Assembly: GCA_029067895.1 (NCBI GenBank)
Contig: JAIEDQ010000167.1
Location: 11,302-48,872 of the forward strand
Source: Oscillospiraceae bacterium
GTDB lineage: Bacteria > Bacillota > Clostridia > Oscillospirales > Ruminococcaceae
Direction of reading: 5' to 3'
DNA length: 37,571 nucleotides
Shown: one piece after another, positions 31,382 to 37,571 of the stretch
Layout: the number at the start of each line of letters is the position of its first letter
Numbering within the stretch: the first letter of the stretch is position 1
Made by a program: the position numbers and the translations under genes
The notes under the pieces: generated by a model
What the model saw: the letters and a program-made list of their open reading frames with translations, nothing else
Database searches by the model: none
What the model was told of the DNA's origin: nothing

Positions 31382-32785
31382 TTATTCGTTCAGGAACGCA
31401 CAGAACGCCTTGTAGGTCATGTAGACGTCCGTTTTCGCCACGATCTCGTAGGGAGCGTGCATTGCCAGAACAGGCACGCCAACGTCGATAACGTCCATAT
31501 CGAGATTTGCAAGATATGCCGCCACAGTTCCTCCGCCGCCAAGGTCTACCTTGCCAAGCTCGCCTGTCTGCCATACAATGTTATTATTTTCCATAAGAGC
31601 GCGTACTCTGCCCACAAATTCAGCGGACGCGTCGGAAGTACCCGACTTTCCTCTCGCTCCCGTAAACTTAGTTACCACCACGCCCTTGTTCAGGAAAGCC
31701 GCATTGCGCTTCTCCACAACGTCTGGGAAAGTGGGATCGAACGCCGCGTTAACGTCCGCGGAAAGACACTCGGTGTTGGAAATAAGCGTCCTGCCCTTTA
31801 CGCCGAAGCTGTCCGCAAGGTCGTAAAGGAAGTTTTTCAAGTACGCGGAGCAAAGTCCAGTGTTGCCGTCGCTGCCGGTTTCCTCCTTGTCGGTAAGGCA
31901 TACCACGGCGGTCTTGTTCACCTTGTCGCAGCCGAGAATAGCCTCCAGAGCGGTGTAGGCGCAGACCCTGTCGTCGTGTCCGTAAGAACCGATAAGACTT
32001 CTGTCGAAGCCAACGTCCTTAGCCTTGAACGCGGGTACCATCTCAAACTCAGCCGAAAGGAAATCCGCTTCGGTCAGACCGTACTTTTCATTCAGAACCG
32101 CGAGGATATTCAGCTTTACTTTTTCGCTCACATCATCATCGCGGAAAGGTCTCGAACCCACGACAACATTAAGCTCCTCGCCCTTGATGCCCTCCGCAAG
32201 AGTACGCTTCACCTGCTCTTGAGCAAGGTGGGGGAGAAGATCGCTCACAAAGAATACTGGATCGTTCTCGTCCTCGCCGATACAAAGCTCAACCTTTGTG
32301 CCGTCCTTTTTAACGGCAACGCCGTGAAGCGCAAGAGGCATAGCCGTCCACTGATACTTCTTTATGCCGCCGTAGTAGTGGGTCTTGAAAAGAGCGATAT
32401 CGTTGTCCTCATAAAGGGGATTTTGTTTAAGGTCAAGTCTGGGAGAGTCAATATGCGCTGCCGCAAGATGTACGCCATTTTCTACGGACTCGGTTCCGAT
32501 CACAGCAAGAATGACCGCCTTGCCGCGGTTGCAGTAGTAGATCTTGTCTCCCGCTTTAAGGGGCATACCCGCGGTGTACTCCCTGAAGCCCTCCTCCTTT
32601 GCAAGAGTAATGGCAGTCTTGGCAGCCTCACGCTCGGTCTTGGAGCTGTCCAGAAAATCCTTGTAGCTTTCGCAGAAATCGTCGCACGCCGCTATCTCCG
32701 CCTCGGACATGATAAGAGCCGCGTGTTTTTTCTCCATAAAAAGCTGCTCCTTGAGAAGCTCCGCCTTTGATTTTTCTTTTGACAT
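31382..32785 (-). CDS. M18-family aminopeptidase
   Basis: This cytosolic zinc aminopeptidase removes N-terminal residues, usually acidic or hydrophobic ones in this family. The start at 32785 (MSKEKSK) follows AAAGGA with 9-nt spacing; a TTG nine bases upstream is less likely. The 467-residue protein has the M18 metal ligands and signatures: AAAHIDSPRLDLKQNP, DKEETGSDGNTG, FDPTFPDVVEKRNAAFLNKGVV, SGTSDASAEF and VPVLAMHAPYEI. The length fits the family. It is probably co-transcribed with the lytic transglycosylase gene, 22 nt upstream. A long plus-strand frame across it is a shadow. Confidence 0.95.
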   Translation of the reverse strand: MSKEKSKAELLKEQLFMEKKHAALIMSEAEIAACDDFCESYKDFLDSSKTEREAAKTAITLAKEEGFREYTAGMPLKAGDKIYYCNRGKAVILAVIGTESVENGVHLAAAHIDSPRLDLKQNPLYEDNDIALFKTHYYGGIKKYQWTAMPLALHGVAVKKDGTKVELCIGEDENDPVFFVSDLLPHLAQEQVKRTLAEGIKGEELNVVVGSRPFRDDDVSEKVKLNILAVLNEKYGLTEADFLSAEFEMVPAFKAKDVGFDRSLIGSYGHDDRVCAYTALEAILGCDKVNKTAVVCLTDKEETGSDGNTGLCSAYLKNFLYDLADSFGVKGRTLISNTECLSADVNAAFDPTFPDVVEKRNAAFLNKGVVVTKFTGARGKSGTSDASAEFVGRVRALMENNNIVWQTGELGKVDLGGGGTVAAYLANLDMDVIDVGVPVLAMHAPYEIVAKTDVYMTYKAFCAFLNE

Positions 32786-32807
32786 ATCTATCAATCCTTT
32801 CGCTTAT

Positions 32808-33368
32808 TTAATTGTTGTATAAGTTAGTATACCCCTCGTAAGCCGTCATAACCTTATTAACGTAATGCTCGGTAGTATCCGAGGGAATTTTATCGAGAGT
32901 TTTTCCGTCAGCGCTGTACTTTTTATCCTCCAGCCAGCCGTTAACACTTCCTCTGCCCGAATGGTACGCCGCCAGAGCCGTCCTTTCGTCGCCGTACTCC
33001 TCATAAAGAAGCTTCAGCAGAAAGCTGCCATACTCTATGTTGCAGTCGGGATCGTACATATCGTCATAGCATATGTCCCGCTCGTCCTCCATGCGGAATT
33101 TTACCCAGTCGAACGCGTCCTCCATAAGCTGCATAAGACCCCGCGCGCCTACGTTGGATTCGGCGTCAGCATTGAAATTGCTCTCGGTCTTGATAACGGC
33201 GTATATCAGGTACTTGTCTATCCCCGTCTCGTGTGAAGCTGTCTCTACAGACTCGCTGTACTCGATCGGGTAAATATATTTTTTGCTGAGATTTTCCATA
33301 TTGCAGACTGTCCAGATGAGCAGTCCCATCAGAATTATTAAAAGAAAGCCGCCAAGCTTTTTAAGCAT
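32808..33368 (-). CDS. Lytic transglycosylase, SLT domain, membrane-anchored
   Basis: The enzyme cleaves the glycan strands of peptidoglycan. The ATG at 33368 overlaps the coaE stop by 8 nt and uses the AAGGAG inside coaE, so translation is coupled. The 186-residue protein has an N-terminal membrane segment (GGFLLIILMGLLIWTVCNM) and an SLT domain: YLIYAVIKTESNFNADAESNVGARGLMQLME, with the catalytic Glu in KTESNF, then AALAAYHSGRGSVNGW. The linkage to coaE is common in Firmicutes. It should act outside the membrane. Confidence 0.94.
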   Translation of the reverse strand: MLKKLGGFLLIILMGLLIWTVCNMENLSKKYIYPIEYSESVETASHETGIDKYLIYAVIKTESNFNADAESNVGARGLMQLMEDAFDWVKFRMEDERDICYDDMYDPDCNIEYGSFLLKLLYEEYGDERTALAAYHSGRGSVNGWLEDKKYSADGKTLDKIPSDTTEHYVNKVMTAYEGYTNLYNN

Positions 33369-33984
33369 TGTAGTACTCCTTGACCTTTTCGGCAACCTCC
33401 TCCGCCTTTTCGATAAGCTCGCTGACGGATTTGTTGTTCTTTATTATAAAATCGGAATGGTTTATGAAAAATTCCTCGGTGTGCTGGGACGAAAACCTCT
33501 CCTTTATCTGCTCGTCGGTAAGACCGTCTCTTGCGGCGATCCTCTCCGTCCTAAGCTTTTCGGGAGCGGTAACGCTTATGATAAGGTCGCAGAAATCGTC
33601 CGCCCTGCTCTCAAAAAGCGTGGGAGCGTCGATAAGCACGTATTTTCTTCCCTCGTCTCCGTACTGATTTATCATTTTCAGTATTTCCGAAGTTATGTAC
33701 GGATAGCTGATCGCGTTGAGCTGCGTAAGCTTTTCACGATCGCTGAATACGATATCAGCAAGCTTCTGCCTGTTCAGAGTTCCGTCATCGTTCAGTATAT
33801 CGTTTCCGAAGCACTCCGTTGCCTCCGCAAGACAGGGCGAGTCCTTTTCCATAACAGACCGCGCTATCTTATCCGCGTTGATTATCGCAAAGCCCTTTTC
33901 GTCGAACACCTTGCATACCGTGGTTTTTCCCGCTCCGCTTTGTCCCGTCAGACCAATTACAGCTGCACCGGCTGACTCGCTCAT
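33361..33984 (-). CDS. coaE: Dephospho-CoA kinase
   Basis: CoaE phosphorylates dephospho-CoA, the last step of coenzyme A synthesis. The P-loop is GLTGQSGAGKTTVCKVFDEKGF. Further motifs are INADKIARSVMEKDSP, LIDAPTLFES and APEKLRTERIAARDGLTDEQIKERFSSQ. I choose the ATG at 33984, about 9 nt after AAAGGA; in-frame ATGs at 33993 and 34002 are poorly spaced. The result has 207 residues, the normal length. It overlaps the transglycosylase gene and follows tsaC after about 44 nt. Confidence 0.95.
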   Translation of the reverse strand: MSESAGAAVIGLTGQSGAGKTTVCKVFDEKGFAIINADKIARSVMEKDSPCLAEATECFGNDILNDDGTLNRQKLADIVFSDREKLTQLNAISYPYITSEILKMINQYGDEGRKYVLIDAPTLFESRADDFCDLIISVTAPEKLRTERIAARDGLTDEQIKERFSSQHTEEFFINHSDFIIKNNKSVSELIEKAEEVAEKVKEYYNA

Positions 33985-34028
33985 ATTTTCCATTCCTTTC
34001 ATGTTTCGGTTTTGTCAAAAAAATTTTG

Positions 34029-35042
34029 TTAAGGCTTGATGATCTCAAATCCCGCCGCTCTCAGCAGACGGTTATAGACCGCAAGTCCCACGCCCTCCGT
34101 TGAGGGCATACGCGCGTAGACCTGCTCCGCGCCGATATCGTCAAGCTTTCTCAGGACGGCAAAAAGTTTCGCCGCCTGTTCTTCGGAGGTGTCTCCGTAG
34201 GCAATATGGGGTATCATGCACCTGTCCGCTTCACTTCCGAAAAGCATAGCGCACACACCGTCTCCAACCTGGTGATTTACATAATCGAGGTACTGCTCCT
34301 CGCTGCCGTCCACTATCACAACGTTCGCTTTCGGCGAATAATGCTTATACTTCATTCCGGGGGAAAGTACCTTTTCCCCCTCTGCGGCAGCTTCGGTAAT
34401 GTGCTTGTCATGTATGACCTCCGCCAATTCGGACAGTTCTTCCGACGAAACAAATCCCGGTCTCAGAATCCTCACAGCGTCTCCCTCAAAGGAAATTACC
34501 GTGCTTTCAACTCCCACGGGACAGCTTCCGCCGTCCACGACTGCGGGGATACGTCCGCTCATATCCGCCATAACGTGGGCGGCTTCGGTGGGACTGGGAC
34601 TTCCCGAAAGATTAGCCGACGGAGCGGCAAGCGCCTTTCCGCTGTATCTTATAAGACTTCTCGCCGCCTTGTGGCAGGGCATTCTTATCCCCACCGTATT
34701 AAGTCCCGCGCTTGTAATGTCGGGAATTTTATCCTTTTTCGGCAGGACCATAGTCAGCGGTCCGGGCCAGAATTTTTCTGCAAGTTTATAGGCAATGTCG
34801 GGAATACTGTGCGCGTATTCCTCAAGCTGCGCAATATCCGCAATATGAACGATAAGCGGGTTGTCCTGCGGTCTGCCCTTTGCGGCAAAAATTCTCTCCA
34901 CCGCACGGGGATTTTCCGCGTCTGCGGCAAGTCCGTACACCGTTTCCGTCGGCATACCAACTATCTCGCCGCGGGCAAGAAGTCCTGCCGCATACCGAAG
35001 CTCCTCCTCGGAAGTACCCAAAAGCTTTGTATTGTAGTCCAC
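34029..35042 (-). CDS. tsaC: L-threonylcarbamoyladenylate synthase (Sua5/YwlC type)
   Basis: The enzyme makes threonylcarbamoyl-AMP from Thr, bicarbonate and ATP for the t6A modification of tRNAs. The 337-residue form has a YrdC domain (VGMPTETVYGLAADAENPRAVERIFAAKGRPQDNPLIVHI, KFWPGPLTMVL, IRMPCHKAARSLI, APSANLSGSPSPT) and the extra Sua5 C-terminal domain (SPGMKYKHYSPKANVV). The start is a GTG placed immediately after the prfA stop, with its AGGAGG inside prfA, so the two are translationally coupled. The prfA-tsaC pairing is common and both support translation. Confidence 0.95.
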   Translation of the reverse strand: MDYNTKLLGTSEEELRYAAGLLARGEIVGMPTETVYGLAADAENPRAVERIFAAKGRPQDNPLIVHIADIAQLEEYAHSIPDIAYKLAEKFWPGPLTMVLPKKDKIPDITSAGLNTVGIRMPCHKAARSLIRYSGKALAAPSANLSGSPSPTEAAHVMADMSGRIPAVVDGGSCPVGVESTVISFEGDAVRILRPGFVSSEELSELAEVIHDKHITEAAAEGEKVLSPGMKYKHYSPKANVVIVDGSEEQYLDYVNHQVGDGVCAMLFGSEADRCMIPHIAYGDTSEEQAAKLFAVLRKLDDIGAEQVYARMPSTEGVGLAVYNRLLRAAGFEIIKP

Positions 35043-36128
35043 TTATGCGTCCTCCTGAGTAAGCTGTGCCGACAGCTTCGCCGCCTGATCTGCGGTGGCA
35101 AGAGCGTCGATGACCTCGTCCAGACTGCCGTTCAAAATACTTTCAAGCCGATAGAGCGTAAGACCGATCCTGTGGTCGGTAACACGGCTTTCTGGAAAAT
35201 TGTAAGTCCTTATACGCTCGGAGCGGTTTCCCGTGCCGACCTGTGATTTTCTTTCCGAAGCGATCTTGTCGTTCTGCTCCTCCAGCAAAGCCTCGTACAG
35301 CCTTGAACGAAGTATCTTCATAGCCTTGTCCTTGTTTTTGTGCTGGCTGCGTTCGTCCTGACACTCCACCACAACGCCTGTGGGAAGATGTGTTATACGG
35401 ACAGCGGATTCGGTCTTGTTGATGTGCTGACCGCCCGCGCCCGAAGCACGGAACACGTCTATTTTCAGATCGGTGGGAGCGATCTCCAGCTCCACCTCGT
35501 CCGCCTCCGCAAGCACCGCAACCGTTACCGTGGAGGTGTGAATGCGTCCCTGGGACTCGGTCTCGGGAACTCTCTGAACACGGTGTACACCGCTTTCATA
35601 CTTGAAGCGGGAGTACGCGCCGTCGCCCTCAACCGAGAAGCTTACCTCCTTGAAGCCGCCAAGCTCGGTCTCGTTTGAATTGAGTATCTCGGTTTTCCAG
35701 CGACGAGCCTCGGCGTACATAGTGTACATACGGTAAAGCGAACCCGCAAAAAGGGAAGCCTCCTCGCCGCCCGCGCCGCCGCGTATCTCTATGATAACGT
35801 TCTTGTCGTCGTTGGGGTCTTTGGGGAGCAGCAGTATCTTCAGCTCCTCGTTCAGGGTCTCCAGAGCCACTCTGCTCTCGTCAAATTCAAGCTGGGCAAG
35901 CTCTTTCATTTCCTTGTCGCCGCCTGCCTCGTCCAGAAGCTCTTTCGCGTCCTCCATTGTCTTTTTGCACCTGATATATTCGCGGTACTTCTCCACAACG
36001 GGAGTAAGGTTCTTGTATTCTTTCATCAGAGACGCGTAAAGCTTGTTGTCGCTTATAACTTCTGGGTCTGTAAGCTTATTGCTGATCTCCTCGTATTTCT
36101 GCTCTGTGAGCTTTAATTTTTCAAACAT
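35043..36128 (-). CDS. prfA: Peptide chain release factor 1
   Basis: RF1 recognises UAA and UAG stop codons and triggers peptide release. The 361-residue protein has the catalytic GGQ in [26 protein letters not shown], and the family region [22 protein letters not shown]. The codon-recognition loop lies before the GGQ domain. The length matches RF1. A methyltransferase prmC often follows prfA, but here tsaC follows directly and no prmC is seen. The ATG follows CAGGAGGAATATCCCA. Confidence 0.97.
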   Translation of the reverse strand: MFEKLKLTEQKYEEISNKLTDPEVISDNKLYASLMKEYKNLTPVVEKYREYIRCKKTMEDAKELLDEAGGDKEMKELAQLEFDESRVALETLNEELKILLLPKDPNDDKNVIIEIRGGAGGEEASLFAGSLYRMYTMYAEARRWKTEILNSNETELGGFKEVSFSVEGDGAYSRFKYESGVHRVQRVPETESQGRIHTSTVTVAVLAEADEVELEIAPTDLKIDVFRASGAGGQHINKTESAVRITHLPTGVVVECQDERSQHKNKDKAMKILRSRLYEALLEEQNDKIASERKSQVGTGNRSERIRTYNFPESRVTDHRIGLTLYRLESILNGSLDEVIDALATADQAAKLSAQLTQEDA

Positions 36129-36184
36129 TGGGATATTCCTCCTGTACTAACCACATTAAAATTCCATTAAAGTGTACAGAATAG

Positions 36185-36379
36185 CTAAGCTTTCCCGTCG
36201 TCCGACCGCTCCACGGACTTGATATTTTTCTCTATCTTGCTTCTGGGTATCATAAATTCGTGTCCGCACCCGCCGCATCTAAGCTTGAAATCCATGCCCG
36301 ATCTCAGCACAAGCATACGGGAGCTTCCGCAGGGGTGTTTCTTTTTCATTATCAGAATATCATTCGGGCGAACGTCCAT
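36185..36379 (-). CDS. DUF951 family protein
   Basis: The 64-residue protein matches DUF951 (YyzM-like): MDVRPNDILIMKKKHPCGSSRMLVLRSGMDFKLRCGGCGHEFMIPRSKIEKNIK. The three conserved cysteines (HPCG and CGGCG) may form a small metal site, and the ending PRSKxEK is typical. The function is unknown; in Firmicutes it is often near replication or translation genes. It lies 56 nt upstream of prfA and is probably the first gene of that cluster, using the promoter at 36417-36446. Confidence 0.9.
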   Translation of the reverse strand: MDVRPNDILIMKKKHPCGSSRMLVLRSGMDFKLRCGGCGHEFMIPRSKIEKNIKSVERSDDGKA

Positions 36380-36416
36380 AAAAATTTCCTTTCCAGTCGA
36401 TAAGAAATCAAAATAT

Positions 36417-36446
36417 ATTATACCACATTTTACCGTGCAAAGGCAA
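36417..36446 (-). promoter_or_regulatory. DUF951-prfA cluster promoter
   Basis: On the minus strand TTGCCT (36446-36441) and TATAAT (36422-36417) have an 18-bp spacer. Just upstream is a palindrome ATTTTCTG-N9-CAGAAAAT (36449-36473), between this promoter and the divergent plus-strand gene. Confidence 0.65.
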
Positions 36447-36558
36447 TTATTTTCTGCAATATTTTCAGAAAATTAAAACAAACTATACAAAGACGTGAAA
36501 AATACGCTGAAAAATCAGCGATATGCACAAATTATCCAAAAAGAAAGGTAAACCGACC

Positions 36559-36906
36559 ATGAAAATAATTGCAAGCTTCGACTCTCCCGACAGCGCGGAT
36601 TTCGCCGCGGGAGCCGTAAAAAGAGCCATATCTCCGCTTTCGACCATTTCCACCAAGGAGCGTTATCCCTCCTACGGAAATATAGGTCTCAACGTTTTTT
36701 CTGCCTATAACGTCGTTTCCACAACGCCGACCTACTCCATGCCCATCTATACACCCTCGGAATTTTCCCTCAGCCAAGACATCAGCAGACAGGCTGACTA
36801 TCTCCACAACGACCATATCCTCGAAGTGGTCTGCCGCAAGGAGGACTATCCCGTCGTGTCAAAAATTATTATTGCCCACGGGGGCAGAAACATTTCCAAA
36901 TTATAG
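36559..36906 (+). CDS. Hypothetical protein of 115 residues
   Basis: I place the start at 36559 (MKIIASFDSPDSADFAAGAVKRA), after AGAAAGG; the longer frame adds a Lys-rich stretch with no ribosome site. The pattern of a short strand, a helix and a C-terminal strand (YPVVSKIIIAHGG) suggests a small alpha/beta ferredoxin-like fold, but no family is recognised. It has no signal peptide. A perfect 6-bp hairpin CGCTGA/TCAGCG lies upstream at 36505-36520. It is followed by the S1-domain gene after 70 nt and may be co-transcribed with it. Confidence 0.75.
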   Translation: MKIIASFDSPDSADFAAGAVKRAISPLSTISTKERYPSYGNIGLNVFSAYNVVSTTPTYSMPIYTPSEFSLSQDISRQADYLHNDHILEVVCRKEDYPVVSKIIIAHGGRNISKL

Positions 36907-36976
36907 AATATCCCTTTTGACCTCCGCATAAGATTGAAAAGCGGATAAAATTCAATCAAAACTCGGGAGGTACAAA

Positions 36977-37571
36977 ATGAGTAATTACTATCCGGAGGGC
37001 GCGCTTTTCATGTCGCCCGACAACCAGAACAGCATAAAATCAATTTTCGCTTTGCAGGAGGCTATGGCTCAGGAGAAAATACTCGAAGCGCGGGTAACGA
37101 TGTGCGACAGCGACCATAATCTCCATGTGGAATTTCCCTGCGCAGGCAGTGCAGTCTGCGCGGGAATTATCCCCCACGACGAGGGCGCTCTCGGAATTGC
37201 CGACGGTACAACAAAGGATATCGCTCTTATCACAAGGGTCAATAAGCCCGTCTGCTTCAAGATAAAGCAGATACGAAAAAACGATTCGGGAAGCTATACC
37301 GCTATTCTGTCCCGCCGTGAAGTCCAGCAGGAGTGCATGGAGAATTTCATTTCCCGCCTTTCTCCGGGTGACATAATCCCTGCCCGCGTCACTCATCTCG
37401 AACAGTTCGGCGCGTTTGTGGACATAGGCTGCGGCATACCGTCCCTGATACCGATAGACGCAATTTCCGTTTCAAGGATATCCCACCCCTCCGACCGTTT
37501 TCAGGCGGGACAGGATATCCACGTCATAATCAAGGAGGTATGCGGCGGCAGAGTATGGCTCTCCCACAAGG
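36977..37571 (+). CDS. S1-domain RNA-binding protein, cut off by window end
   Basis: An open frame starts at the ATG at 36977, with GGGAGG 7 nt before it, and runs without a stop to the end of the window (198 codons visible). The first 130 or so residues (SNYYPEGALFMSPDNQNSI onward) contain a CAGIIPHDEGAL segment, like a degenerate S1 repeat. A clear S1 domain follows: GDIIPARVTHLEQFGAFVDIGCGIPSLIPIDAISVSRISHPSDRFQAGQDIHVIIKEV and VWLSHK. It is likely an S1-like ribosome- or RNA-associated protein of Clostridia. Its full length and number of S1 repeats cannot be seen. Confidence 0.85.
   Translation, partial: MSNYYPEGALFMSPDNQNSIKSIFALQEAMAQEKILEARVTMCDSDHNLHVEFPCAGSAVCAGIIPHDEGALGIADGTTKDIALITRVNKPVCFKIKQIRKNDSGSYTAILSRREVQQECMENFISRLSPGDIIPARVTHLEQFGAFVDIGCGIPSLIPIDAISVSRISHPSDRFQAGQDIHVIIKEVCGGRVWLSHK

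Noticed and set aside
31457-32770. 437-codon plus-strand frame
   Set aside because: Antisense to the M18 aminopeptidase; no ribosome site or recognisable motif.

Overview
This window looks like chromosome of a low-to-mid GC, Gram-positive, fibre-degrading Clostridia member, most likely Ruminococcus or a close Oscillospiraceae relative. The evidence is the hprK-PHP-murB-rapZ-whiA-dnaE-pfkA gene order, a THF riboswitch upstream of folT, a DUF951 gene, Shine-Dalgarno sites of the AAAGGAGG type, lipoproteins with Thr/Glu-rich linkers, and a lichenase/GH5 beta-glucan locus. The genus is an inference; there is no rRNA or other decisive marker in the window. I see no tRNA, rRNA, CRISPR array, insertion sequence or phage gene.

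Layout. (1) 1-2.6 kb, minus strand: pfkA with its own promoter, then a THF riboswitch, folT and an unknown acidic-tailed protein, followed by a multibranched RNA element with a U-tract. (2) 2.7-12.3 kb, minus strand: the housekeeping block hprK, PHP phosphoesterase, murB, rapZ, whiA, dnaE. Two AT-richer orphan genes are inserted in it, and yvcK, usually found between rapZ and whiA, is missing. (3) 12.3-18.7 kb, plus strand: a calcium-loop lipoprotein and proC, driven by two nearly identical promoters, then a SpoIIM-like protein, a DUF624 protein, and rpsO-pnp with elaborate leader RNAs. (4) 18.8-19.7 kb, minus strand: a secreted CAP-domain protein with Cys-rich repeats behind a leader of about 275 nt.

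(5) 20.2-25.8 kb is the most unusual part. A TetR repressor gene faces a five-gene plus-strand operon: alpha/beta hydrolase, stand-alone NRPS condensation-like protein, stand-alone acyl/peptidyl carrier protein, stand-alone adenylate-forming ligase, and SCP-2 lipid-carrier protein. The operon promoter carries two copies of a GACCG-type palindrome, one on the -35 and one in the early transcribed region. This reads as a minimal, fully dissociated acyl-activation and condensation pathway that may make a small lipid conjugate. The product is unknown.

(6) 25.9-30.3 kb is a mixed-linkage beta-glucan locus: surface lichenase lipoprotein (GH16), AraC regulator, sugar-binding lipoprotein and cytoplasmic GH5 glucanase. 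There is no ABC permease. A pair of 11-bp direct repeats 20 bp apart lies upstream of the lichenase -10. (7) 30.4-36.4 kb, minus strand: DUF951, prfA, tsaC, coaE, a lytic transglycosylase, M18 aminopeptidase, a small membrane-anchored protein and a GNAT acetyltransferase, tightly packed with overlaps. (8) 36.5-37.6 kb, plus strand: an unknown 115-residue protein and the start of an S1-domain protein that runs off the window.
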